Shown in pieces: positions 33,924-40,947 of a stretch of DNA of 41,959 nt. Both the position numbers and the translations under genes were made by a program. The stretch is taken from the NCBI GenBank assembly GCA_022782265.1, contig JALFOM010000042.1, positions 1 through 41,959 of the forward strand, given 5' to 3'. Origin of the DNA: Clostridiales bacterium. GTDB taxonomy: Bacteria; Bacillota; Clostridia; Oscillospirales; Oscillospiraceae. Under the pieces are notes generated by a model. That model was not told where the DNA came from and did not search any database. It saw only the letters and a list, made by a program, of their open reading frames with translations. Numbering within the stretch: the stretch's first letter is position 1; every line of letters starts with the position of its first letter.

Positions 33924-33952
33924 AAATATTTGTCCCCCTTTCTGCATATACA
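33924..33952 (+). promoter_or_regulatory. Candidate sigma-E promoter of yabP
   Basis: AAATATT at 33924-33930, 14 nt spacer, CATATACA at 33945-33952. This fits the mother-cell sigma-E pattern (ATATT-type -35, CATA-type -10, 14-15 nt spacing) and lies about 20 bases before the yabP start; yabP is sigma-E dependent in Bacillus subtilis. No sigma-A promoter is visible here. Confidence 0.6.
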
Positions 33953-33972
33953 TGGTATGAGGGGGTGAGAAC

Positions 33973-34257
33973 ATGCCATATGAGGAGATCAAAAAAGTGC
34001 AGCAGCGCCCGCACAGCCTGACTCTGGAGGGACGGGAGAAGATGAGCATCACCGGAGTGGACGACGTGTCCGGCTTTGACGAAAACACCATCGTGCTCAC
34101 CACGTCCCAGGGCGACCTGAACATCCACGGCCAGGGCCTGCACATCGACAGGATAGACCTGGATGCCGGGGAACTGGAATTGCGGGGCAAGATCCAGGAG
34201 CTGAGCTATGACGAGCCTGCCCGTTCCGGCTCGCTGTGGTCAAGGCTGTTCGGCTGA
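33973..34257 (+). CDS. yabP: Sporulation protein YabP
   Basis: A 94-residue protein of the YabP/YqfC family: 'HSLTLEGREKMSITGVDDVSGFDENTIVLTTSQGDLNIHGQGLHIDRIDLDAGELELRGKI' is family-typical. It is made in the mother cell and is required for spore formation in B. subtilis; the mechanism is not known. GGGGGTGAG precedes ATG 33973. yabQ starts one base after its stop, so translation is coupled. Confidence 0.94.
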   Translation: MPYEEIKKVQQRPHSLTLEGREKMSITGVDDVSGFDENTIVLTTSQGDLNIHGQGLHIDRIDLDAGELELRGKIQELSYDEPARSGSLWSRLFG

Positions 34258-34258
34258 G

Positions 34259-34645
34259 ATGGAGATCAGCCTTGGCCAGCAGGCCCTCCGGCTGCTGATG
34301 GCCCTGCTGCTGGGCCTGGGCACGGGGCTGCTGTACGATCTGCTGCGCCCCCTGCGCCGCGCTGCCGGGACCGTCGCCGCCGCCGGGCTGGACGCTCTGT
34401 TCTGCCTGCTCACGGGGGCGGGGATCTTTCTCTTTGCCATGGGCGCGGGGGAAGGGAAGCTGGGCCAGTGGGAGCTGTGTGCGGCGCTGCTGGGATTCCT
34501 GGCCTGGCTCCACCTGCTCAGCCCCTTTGTCCTGCCGGTTTTTGAAAAAACACACCGCTTTCTGGCCGCCGCTCTGGCGCTGTGCAGAAAAAGTTTAAAA
34601 AATTTTTTCCATTTTACAAAATTTTTCTTCCAAAAACTTCATTAA
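34259..34645 (+). CDS. yabQ: Spore cortex biosynthesis protein YabQ
   Basis: A 128-residue membrane protein. Hydrophobic segments at about 8-28 ('LRLLMALLLGLGTGLLYDLLRP'), 37-58 and 68-90, then a basic tail rich in Lys/Phe. The 'GxxxGxxYDLLRxLR' start is the family signature. YabQ is needed for cortex peptidoglycan in B. subtilis. ATG 34259 is chosen because it follows the yabP stop by one base and gives the normal family length; the longer frame into yabP adds non-family sequence. Confidence 0.92.
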   Translation: MEISLGQQALRLLMALLLGLGTGLLYDLLRPLRRAAGTVAAAGLDALFCLLTGAGIFLFAMGAGEGKLGQWELCAALLGFLAWLHLLSPFVLPVFEKTHRFLAAALALCRKSLKNFFHFTKFFFQKLH

Positions 34646-34673
34646 TGTTTTATATTAAAGGGTAAAGAAACGT

Positions 34674-34988
34674 ATGCAGAATAAAGGGACCATTGTTCGT
34701 ATCGTACTTGTGGCGCTGATGGCTTACGCCCTGCTCCACTTTGCCGCTGCAAGGGCGGAGCTGGAGCAGACCCGGCAGCTTGCCGGGGCTTTGGCGGCGG
34801 AGCAGGAGAGCCTGGAGGCGGAAAACCGGCGGCTCACCGGGCTGCTGGAAGCCGGGTACGATGATGGGACCATGGAGGCGATGGCCCGGGAGAGACTGGG
34901 CCTTGTGATGCCGGGAGAAACGGTTTTTTACTTTACGAAAGACAGAGAGGTTCAAACAGATGGCACTGGAAGTTGGAGCGGTAGTTGA
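34674..34988 (+). CDS. DivIC/FtsB family septum formation initiator
   Basis: A 104-residue bitopic protein: short basic N-terminus, one membrane segment ('IVRIVLVALMAYALLHFAA'), a coiled coil ('ELEQTRQLAGALAAEQESLEAENRRL') and the conserved 'MEAMARERLGLVMPGETVFYF' end. DivIC joins FtsL and DivIB in the division complex, here probably also at the sporulation septum, since it follows yabPQ as in B. subtilis. The RBS is weak (AAAGGG), which may suit a low-abundance protein. Its last 29 bases overlap the start of the S1 gene, making about ten residues of unusual tail. Confidence 0.88.
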   Translation: MQNKGTIVRIVLVALMAYALLHFAAARAELEQTRQLAGALAAEQESLEAENRRLTGLLEAGYDDGTMEAMARERLGLVMPGETVFYFTKDREVQTDGTGSWSGS

Positions 34989-35412
34989 AGGCAGGGTGAC
35001 AGGGATCACCAAGTTCGGCGCGTTTGTGGCGCTGCCGGAGGGGAAGAGCGGGCTTGTCCATATTTCGGAGGTGGCAAACGCCTTTGTCTCCGATGTGCAC
35101 GACCATGTACAGATGGGACAGACGGTAAAGGTGCGCATTCTCAGCATCAGCCCCGAAGGCAAGATCAATCTTTCCATCAAGAAAGCGGAGGACAGACCGG
35201 CACAGCCGAGAGAGCAGTCTTTCCGCAGAGCGCCGCAGCAGCAGCGGCAGGAGCAGCCCCAGCGGCCTGCCCCGGTCAGAACAGCTGCCGATCCTCCCTC
35301 CGACGATCAGGCCTTTGAGGACAGGCTGAAAAAATTCATGCAGGAGTCGGACAGCCGCATTGCGGACAACCGCATGTATTCCGACCGCCCGCGCCGCAGA
35401 GGCAGAAGATAA
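34960..35412 (+). CDS. S1 RNA-binding domain protein (YabR-like)
   Basis: A 150-residue protein. One S1 domain occupies about residues 2-75 ('VGAVVEGRVTGITKFGAFVALPEGKSGLVHISEV', 'VKVRILSISPEGKINLSIK'). The rest is a low-complexity linker rich in Gln, Arg and Pro, then 'DDQAFEDRLKKFMQESDSRIADNRM' and an Arg-rich end. YabR/GSP13-type proteins bind RNA or ribosomes. This gene follows divIC in B. subtilis as well. ATG 34960 overlaps the divIC end, with GAGAGG upstream. Confidence 0.93.
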   Translation: MALEVGAVVEGRVTGITKFGAFVALPEGKSGLVHISEVANAFVSDVHDHVQMGQTVKVRILSISPEGKINLSIKKAEDRPAQPREQSFRRAPQQQRQEQPQRPAPVRTAADPPSDDQAFEDRLKKFMQESDSRIADNRMYSDRPRRRGRR

Positions 35413-35441
35413 AATTTACTGACCAAAAAGGAGAAAAAGGC

Positions 35442-36749
35442 ATGACAAATTACAGCGAGCTATACCACAGCAGACTTACCACCGCTGATGAGCTTGCTTC
35501 CCGCGTGGAGAGCGGATGGACCCTGGGCATGGACGCTGCCCTGGCCCAGACCCCGGCCATCATGTCCGCTCTGGCAGAGCGGGCAGGCAGGGATGAACTC
35601 AGCGGCGTAAAGGTGCAGACCCTTCTTGACGTCTATCCTTTCGAATTTTATGCCGACAGCAGCCTTTCCGGAAAGCTCAACGGCGTCTCCTGGTTTTCCA
35701 GCGGCGGCGCACGCAAGGCCGTGAACGGGGGCTATGCTGACTTCATCCCCTCCTACTACCGGGACATCCCCGGGCTGATCCGCAGCTTTTACGAATACGA
35801 CGCTTTCTGCGTCTCTGTGTCCCCCATGGACAAGCACGGCTATTTCAGCCTGGCCACCACCAGCTCTTACAGCCAGGCTATGCTGAGCAAGGCAAAGCGG
35901 GTGTTTGTTGAGGTGAACAGATTCCAGCCCCGGGCCGTCTGCGGAATGCAGATCCACATCAGCCAGGTGGACGCAGTTGTTGAGCACGACGCGCCCCTGC
36001 CTGAGCTGCCGCCGGTGAAGCTGGACGAGGTGAGCGTCACCATCGGCAATCTGATCGCAGAGCAGATTCCCGACGGAGCATGCATCCAGCTGGGCATCGG
36101 CGCCATACCCGACGCCACCGGCATGGCCCTGAAAGCAAAGCACGACCTGGGCATCCACACCGAGATGTTCACCGACTCCATGGTGGAGCTGATCGCCTGC
36201 GGCGCGGTAAACAACAGCAAAAAGCAGATTCACCCGGGCAAGAGCGTCACCACCTTTGCCTACGGCTCCAAGCGGATTTACGACTATATCGACGACAACC
36301 CGGCCATCGAGATCCTGCCGGTGGACTATGTGAACGACCCCAACGTCATCTGCCGGAACGACAACATGATCTCCATCAACGCCGCTCTGGAGGTGGATCT
36401 GTGGGGCCAGGTCTGCGCGGAGAGCGTGGGGACAAAGCATATGTCCGGCTCCGGCGGTCAGATCGACTATGTGCGCGGCGCCTGCCAGTCCAGGGGCGGC
36501 AAGAGCTTTATCGCCTTCAGCTCCACGGCGAAGGGCGGGACCATCAGCAAAATCAAGCCCATCCTGACCCCCGGCGCGGTGTGCACCACCAGCAAGAACG
36601 ACGTGGACTACATCGTCACGGAGTACGGCCTTGCCCACCTGAGAGGACACAGTCTGGCGGAGCGGGCAAAGCAGCTCATCGCCATCGCCCACCCGGATTT
36701 CCGGGACGAACTGACCTTCGAGGCCAAAAAGCGGGGCATCATGATTTAA
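35442..36749 (+). CDS. Acetyl-CoA hydrolase/transferase family protein (CoA-transferase copy 2)
   Basis: A 435-residue paralogue of the gene at 25662, with the same landmarks: 'SPMDKHGYFSL', 'IQLGIGAIPDATG', the catalytic glutamate E241 in HTEMFTDS, 'NDNMISINAALEVDLWGQVCAES', 'GSGGQIDYVRGA' and 'ITIAHPDF'-type end. Differences at the substrate-facing segments, such as 'FSSTAKGGTISKIKPILTP' against 'SSTYTDKMGNLRSRIRP', suggest a different acyl-CoA, possibly 4-hydroxybutyrate, propionate or another carboxylate; this cannot be settled by reading. AAGGAG precedes ATG 35442. It lies 29 bases after the S1 gene without a visible promoter of its own, and a strong terminator follows. Confidence 0.92.
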   Translation: MTNYSELYHSRLTTADELASRVESGWTLGMDAALAQTPAIMSALAERAGRDELSGVKVQTLLDVYPFEFYADSSLSGKLNGVSWFSSGGARKAVNGGYADFIPSYYRDIPGLIRSFYEYDAFCVSVSPMDKHGYFSLATTSSYSQAMLSKAKRVFVEVNRFQPRAVCGMQIHISQVDAVVEHDAPLPELPPVKLDEVSVTIGNLIAEQIPDGACIQLGIGAIPDATGMALKAKHDLGIHTEMFTDSMVELIACGAVNNSKKQIHPGKSVTTFAYGSKRIYDYIDDNPAIEILPVDYVNDPNVICRNDNMISINAALEVDLWGQVCAESVGTKHMSGSGGQIDYVRGACQSRGGKSFIAFSSTAKGGTISKIKPILTPGAVCTTSKNDVDYIVTEYGLAHLRGHSLAERAKQLIAIAHPDFRDELTFEAKKRGIMI

Positions 36750-36766
36750 TACCGAACATGCAAAAA

Positions 36767-36796
36767 CAGTCCCGGCAGAAATGTCTGCCGGGACTG
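36767..36796. terminator. Bidirectional terminator
   Basis: CAGTCCCGGCAGA and TCTGCCGGGACTG form a perfect 13 bp stem around AATG. The best T run is on the minus strand (GTTTTTGC), serving the zinc-ribbon gene, and a later GTTTTT serves the plus strand. Confidence 0.88.
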
Positions 36797-36841
36797 AACT
36801 GTTTTTCAGGCCCCCCTTTGTACCGGGGCGGTGTTTCCTTT

Positions 36842-37255
36842 TCAGGTCTTGCGGTACAGGGTGTAGCCGCATTTGCATTTGATGTGGATTTTCCCCTTCC
36901 CCCTGGGGACGCGCAGCATGACGCCGCAGCCGGGGCATTTGAAAAAGCAGAAGTCCTTGCGCTGGGCGCGGCGCTCCCAGGCTGCCTGCCGGTTATGCCG
37001 CTGCTTCTGACGCAGGGCCAGATAGGCGTTGTTCTCCGCCTCCCGCTGCCCCAAGCGGCGGGAAAAGGCGCGGACAAAGCTGAAAATCAGCATCATCAGG
37101 CCGAGCCAGTTGAATAAGAGGCTGAAAACCCCTTTGAGCACATTGACTGTCAGCACCGACAGCAGTATGCAGACCAGCCCCATCCAAAAAAGGGCCTTGG
37201 AAAACTCGTCCATGCCCTGCCGACCGGAAAATATTCTGCTCAGTTTTTCTCTCAT
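36842..37255 (-). CDS. Small membrane protein with C-terminal zinc ribbon
   Basis: A 137-residue protein. Two hydrophobic segments at about 20-62 ('ALFWMGLVCILLSVLTVNVLKGVFSLLFNWLGLMMLIFSFV') form a hairpin. A highly basic helix follows ('RQKQRHNRQAAWERRAQRKD'), then CPGC and CKC motifs ('FFKCPGCGVMLRVPRGKGKIHIKCKCG') typical of a cytoplasmic zinc ribbon. ATG 37255 is preferred (GGAG six bases upstream) over TTG 37267. Similar proteins occur in Clostridia without known function. It is transcribed alone. Confidence 0.85.
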   Translation of the reverse strand: MREKLSRIFSGRQGMDEFSKALFWMGLVCILLSVLTVNVLKGVFSLLFNWLGLMMLIFSFVRAFSRRLGQREAENNAYLALRQKQRHNRQAAWERRAQRKDFCFFKCPGCGVMLRVPRGKGKIHIKCKCGYTLYRKT

Positions 37256-37282
37256 GCTTTGCTCCAAAAACCTTTTTTATTT

Positions 37283-37311
37283 ATTCTAAGTTCGCCGGGT
37301 GGAAGTGTCAA
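37283..37311 (-). promoter_or_regulatory. Promoter of the zinc-ribbon gene
   Basis: Minus strand TTGACA (37311-37306), 17 nt spacer, TAGAAT (37288-37283). Confidence 0.8.
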
Positions 37312-37373
37312 TAGACTTCATTGAAAGTTTACAAAACGCTCACTCCGCAGTCATGGAGAGCATGCAGAAGGGC

Positions 37374-37402
37374 TTGAACCTTTGCTCTGAAGGTGATAAA
37401 AT
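37374..37402 (+). promoter_or_regulatory. Promoter of rpiB
   Basis: TTGAAC at 37374-37379, 17 nt spacer, TAAAAT at 37397-37402, about 33 bases before the start codon. Confidence 0.6.
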
Positions 37403-37434
37403 ATAACCGAATTTTAAAATGGAGGATTGTAAGC

Positions 37435-37869
37435 ATGATTGCGATCGGCAGTGACCACGGCGGCTTCGCCCTGAAACAGGAGATCATGGCCCATCTGAAG
37501 AAGAGGGGCCTGGAATATAAGGATTTCGGCACCTACAGCGAGGAAAGCTGCGATTATCCCGTGTACGGCAAGGCAGTGGCCAAAGCCGTGGCGGCAGGGG
37601 AATGCGAGAGGGGGATCATCATCTGCGGCACCGGCATCGGCATCTCCATCACCGCCAACAAGGTACCCGGCGTGCGGGCCGCTCTTTGCGGCGACTGCTT
37701 CTCCGCAAAGGCCACACGGGAGCATAACGACGCCAACATCCTGGCCCTGGGAGCCAGAGTCACCGGGCCGGGTCTGGCGCTGATGATCGTGGACACCTTC
37801 CTGGACACGCCCTTCTCCGGCGACGAGAGGCATGTGCGCCGTATCTCCATGATCGAAGACGGACAATAA
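37435..37869 (+). CDS. rpiB: Ribose-5-phosphate isomerase B
   Basis: A 144-residue RpiB/LacAB-type isomerase that interconverts ribose 5-phosphate and ribulose 5-phosphate. 'MIAIGSDHGGFALKQEI' opens the fold, 'IIICGTGIGISITANKVPGVRAALC' contains the catalytic C64, and 'SREHNDANILALGARV'-type residues follow. ATG 37435 is taken because GGAGG lies upstream and the family begins there; the longer frame is spacer DNA. Confidence 0.96.
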   Translation: MIAIGSDHGGFALKQEIMAHLKKRGLEYKDFGTYSEESCDYPVYGKAVAKAVAAGECERGIIICGTGIGISITANKVPGVRAALCGDCFSAKATREHNDANILALGARVTGPGLALMIVDTFLDTPFSGDERHVRRISMIEDGQ

Positions 37870-37965
37870 TCTTTGATCAAAATTTTTCATGTCAGCCTGG
37901 CCTGTCGGCGCTGATGATTAGCTATTTCCATCAAGAATCAGTATGATATCCCGGGAGGGAGCATT

Positions 37966-39117
37966 TTGGCAAAATACACGGAGTTTTATAAAGGACGCCG
38001 CAAGCGCCGGAACTATGTCTTCATCCCCGCGGCGATCCTGATCGGCCTTCTGGCCTTTGGGGTGGTGATGTTCTACGGGGTGCAGAAGTACGCCGTCATC
38101 ACCAAGGACGCGGTGAACGTGAAGCTGCCCGGCATGGCGGAGGAGGAGACCACCGTCGACGAGCAGGGCAACGAGGTCAAGGTGTTTGACCCGGTGGACG
38201 CCCAGATCGTTTTTGACGACCCGGACTATTCCGACATCCAGGCCATCGCCGGAGCGGACGTGGGCCCCATCAGGGCAATTTTTGTTCCTGCTGAGGAAAT
38301 CAACAAGGAAAAACTGGAGGAATACGCCGCCCGTCTCAACCAGGGCAATGCCCTGGTGCTGGAGATGAAGCCCCGGTCAGGACGACTGATGTGGACCACC
38401 AATTCTTCCGTGGCCCAGAACTACAGCCTGAATACCGCCAACACGGTGGATGTGGCCAGCCTGATCGCCGGGCTGCGGGAGCTGAAGCCGGATATCTACC
38501 TGGCAGCCCAGATCAGCTGCTGCCTGGACGAGCTGTTTTCTTCCTTCAGCACCACCGTCACCCTGAAAACCAGCTACGGCGCGGACTACCGGGATGAAAA
38601 CGGCACCTGGCTGGACGCCTACAATACCAATTTGCGGACCTACATCGTGGAGCTGTGCCGTGAGCTTTACGCCATGGGCTTTGACGAGGTAATTTTGGCC
38701 GACGTGGCCCACCCCATCATCCCTGAGCCGGAGGAGGGGCAGGAGAAGCAGCAGCTCACCTATACCCGGGACATGTCCACCACCCCCAGCCCCATGAACG
38801 CGGTCTGCGGCTTTGCCATCAGCGTGGCGGATCAGCTGTCTGACAGGGACGGGCTCCTGTCCATCTACTGCGACTCCGCCTATGCCCTGGTGCGAACCTA
38901 TGAGGCCAACGGCCAGAACGCGCCGCTGTTCATGAAGCTCTATGACCGGGTGTATTACCGGACGGACAAATACGCATACAGCTATAACATGACCGATATC
39001 CAGCCCAGCGTCACCATCGGTGAGGCCAAATTCCGCTTCGTGCCCGTGGTGGAAAACTACCTGCCGGAAAACAGCGCGGAGGTCTCCTGGGTCCTGATTG
39101 ACACAGAGGACGATTGA
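37966..39117 (+). CDS. Membrane-anchored putative glycoside hydrolase (DUF4015-like)
   Basis: A 383-residue protein. A basic N-terminus ('FYKGRRKRRNYVF') precedes one membrane segment ('IPAAILIGLLAFGVVMFYGV'), so the body is outside the cell. The extracellular part looks like a TIM barrel of the DUF4015 (putative glycosyl hydrolase) type: 'GNALVLEMKPRSGRLMW', 'LIAGLRELKPDIYLAAQIS', 'ENGTWLDAYNTNLRTYIVELCRELYAMGFDEVILADVAHP'. The last motif is the family's WxDPYN...GFDEI segment, divergent from the canonical form. TTG 37966 is the likely start, with GGGAGGGA upstream. Enzyme activity has not been established for most of this family. Confidence 0.78.
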   Translation: MAKYTEFYKGRRKRRNYVFIPAAILIGLLAFGVVMFYGVQKYAVITKDAVNVKLPGMAEEETTVDEQGNEVKVFDPVDAQIVFDDPDYSDIQAIAGADVGPIRAIFVPAEEINKEKLEEYAARLNQGNALVLEMKPRSGRLMWTTNSSVAQNYSLNTANTVDVASLIAGLRELKPDIYLAAQISCCLDELFSSFSTTVTLKTSYGADYRDENGTWLDAYNTNLRTYIVELCRELYAMGFDEVILADVAHPIIPEPEEGQEKQQLTYTRDMSTTPSPMNAVCGFAISVADQLSDRDGLLSIYCDSAYALVRTYEANGQNAPLFMKLYDRVYYRTDKYAYSYNMTDIQPSVTIGEAKFRFVPVVENYLPENSAEVSWVLIDTEDD

Positions 39118-39163
39118 GAATAGGCTCTCATCGAAAGTATGAGAACAATACGGGAATAAAAAG

Positions 39164-39204
39164 TACCCACAGAAAGTGAAAAAATACTTTCTGTGGGTAT
39201 TTTT
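39164..39204. terminator. Bidirectional terminator between convergent genes
   Basis: TACCCACAGAAAGT and ACTTTCTGTGGGTA form a perfect 14 bp stem around GAAAAAAT, with TTTTTG on the plus strand and CTTTTTATT on the minus strand. Confidence 0.92.
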
Positions 39205-39219
39205 GTCTGCGATTCAGGT

Positions 39220-40494
39220 TCAGAAAGGACCGAGGACAAATTCCGTATAGTTCTTCCCCTCATCGGCGCACATACTGCATATGTATTCGTAGGTGAAATT
39301 ATCCCTGTTTTTCCAGCGCCGGAGCGTATCCGCGCCGCAGTCCACGGTGTCCATTCTCCCCACAAAATAGGCCAGATTGATATCCGAATAGGCTCTGGCC
39401 AGCGCATCCGCGCCGCGCACCTGCCCCAGCCTGGCCATGGTCTTGCGGTAGGAGCTGTTCCAGAAGAAACCGGCGGCGTAGTCCCGGAAATGCAGCAGCT
39501 CCGGGTTGTCCAGCCCCTGGGACCCGGCCCAGCCGTCCACATCCACGGGTTCCGTGCAGTAGTATCCCTGGCTGCCGCTCAGGTAAAGCAGCCCGTATTG
39601 GTTGGGCGTTACGGCCAGAGAGGAGGTGGCGATTTCCGTCAGTCCGCTTTCAATCTGCGAGATGTGCTGCACATGCATATGTCCGCTGAGATTGCAGATC
39701 ACGCCGTATTTTTCAAACAGAGCCCCCAACAGACGGCCGTTGCCGATGACAAAGCCGCCTCTGAACAGGCTGTTGTGCTGAAAAAGATTCTGGTGGCTGA
39801 CAGCCACCACTTTTGCTCCGGCCTCCGTGGCGCATTTCAGCTGCTCGTCGATCCAGTTCAGCGTGCTCTCGTCCAGAAAACCCGGCTCATCCTGGGTGTT
39901 TACGTCCACCATCAATACCCTGAGCTCCGGCGTGACTTCCGCAATATAGCTCAGGCTGTCCTCGTCCCGGGAAAGAGCCTGGTTGAAGCCCAGGTCTGCA
40001 TAGATTTCTTCAAATTCCCGCATGTTCACACTGTCTACACGGGAATAGCCGTCACCGATGAAAGCGGCAGCCTTGGAGCTGTCCAGATCGTGGTTGCCGG
40101 GGATGACCAGCACCGGTATGCCGGCATCCTCCACACGGCGGAGCTTTTCCGCAAGCATCAGATGGCTCTCACGCTCGCCGTTGAAGCTCAGGTCTCCGGA
40201 AAGAATGAGGGCGTCCGGGCCCCTCTCAATGATCTGCGAGACAAAGGCCTCGGTCAGCTCCTCAATGTATTTCATCGCCTTGCCGTCCGCATTCTCGATC
40301 ATTACCGTGTAGAACGCACCGTTGTCGTAAAGCTGAGGGGCAAGGTAGTGCAGATCGGTGGCCACAGCAAGCTTTATCCCCTCGTCCAGCGGGAAGGGAG
40401 CGCCGGCCTCCGGCTTTTCCCCCAGGAGGAGAAAGCCCAGGGCAATAACAAGAACAACAGCCAGCAGAGCCAGCAATAGGCGGTATTTCTTCAT
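39220..40494 (-). CDS. Membrane-anchored calcineurin-like metallophosphoesterase
   Basis: A 424-residue protein. An uncleaved-looking N-terminal membrane segment ('YRLLLALLAVVLVIALGFLLLG') places the enzyme outside the cell. The metallophosphoesterase motifs appear in order: D47-L-H49, GD at 100-101 in 'LILSGDLSFNGERE', GNHD at 133-136, 'VVAVSHQNLF' and GHMHVQH. The substrate is unknown; the long C-terminal region (after about 330) is not part of the core and has no recognised domain. ATG 40494 follows AAGGTGAG; the longer frame contains no signal. A GC-rich hairpin separates it from hypA. Confidence 0.88.
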   Translation of the reverse strand: MKKYRLLLALLAVVLVIALGFLLLGEKPEAGAPFPLDEGIKLAVATDLHYLAPQLYDNGAFYTVMIENADGKAMKYIEELTEAFVSQIIERGPDALILSGDLSFNGERESHLMLAEKLRRVEDAGIPVLVIPGNHDLDSSKAAAFIGDGYSRVDSVNMREFEEIYADLGFNQALSRDEDSLSYIAEVTPELRVLMVDVNTQDEPGFLDESTLNWIDEQLKCATEAGAKVVAVSHQNLFQHNSLFRGGFVIGNGRLLGALFEKYGVICNLSGHMHVQHISQIESGLTEIATSSLAVTPNQYGLLYLSGSQGYYCTEPVDVDGWAGSQGLDNPELLHFRDYAAGFFWNSSYRKTMARLGQVRGADALARAYSDINLAYFVGRMDTVDCGADTLRRWKNRDNFTYEYICSMCADEGKNYTEFVLGPF

Positions 40495-40535
40495 GATCTC
40501 ACCTTGCAGTCTGTTTGTCGATAGTTTAACACAGA

Positions 40536-40566
40536 CGCCGCCGCGAAGCAAGAGGGCGCGGCGGCG
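40536..40566 (-). other. GC-rich hairpin between hypA and the phosphoesterase gene
   Basis: CGCCGCCGCG and CGCGGCGGCG form a perfect 10 bp stem. There is no T run on the minus strand (TCTGTGTT), so it is at best a weak terminator or an RNA-stability element. Confidence 0.5.
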
Positions 40567-40591
40567 CTGAACGGATATCTGTCCGGTGTTT

Positions 40592-40936
40592 TTATAAAGC
40601 CTCGATCTCTTTAATGGCGTATTCGTTCCCGCGGAGCAGGTAGGTACGCTCACTGCCGCAGCGGGGGCAGATTTTGGCGTATTTGACGGTGGAATACTCC
40701 TCGCCGCAGTCGGTGCAGAGGGTGACGGCCTCAATGGGCTCGATGCGCAGCTCTGCCTCCTGCATGTATTCCGTGCGCTTTACCGCCCACTCCCAGCAGT
40801 CGGCCAGGTATTTGGGCAGAATGCCGCTGACTTCGCCCACCTGCAATGTGACGCTGCCCACCCTGGTCAGCTGGTTTTCCCGGCAGCAGTCCTCCACCGT
40901 GCGGATAATGTACATCACGGTACCAAGCTCATGCAT
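40592..40936 (-). CDS. hypA: Hydrogenase maturation nickel chaperone HypA
   Basis: A 114-residue protein. MHE at residues 1-3 supplies the N-terminal nickel site, with H2 as ligand. The zinc site is C74, C77, C90 and C93 in 'LCTDCGEE' and 'ICPRCGSE'. HypA with HypB inserts nickel into [NiFe]-hydrogenase or urease. No hypB-F or hydrogenase subunit is in the window; the gene follows an iron-sulfur flavoenzyme by 11 bases, with GAGGTGAAG as RBS, so the two are co-transcribed. Whether it serves a hydrogenase elsewhere, or this association has another role, is unknown. Confidence 0.92.
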   Translation of the reverse strand: MHELGTVMYIIRTVEDCCRENQLTRVGSVTLQVGEVSGILPKYLADCWEWAVKRTEYMQEAELRIEPIEAVTLCTDCGEEYSTVKYAKICPRCGSERTYLLRGNEYAIKEIEAL

Positions 40937-40947
40937 AGCGCTTCACC

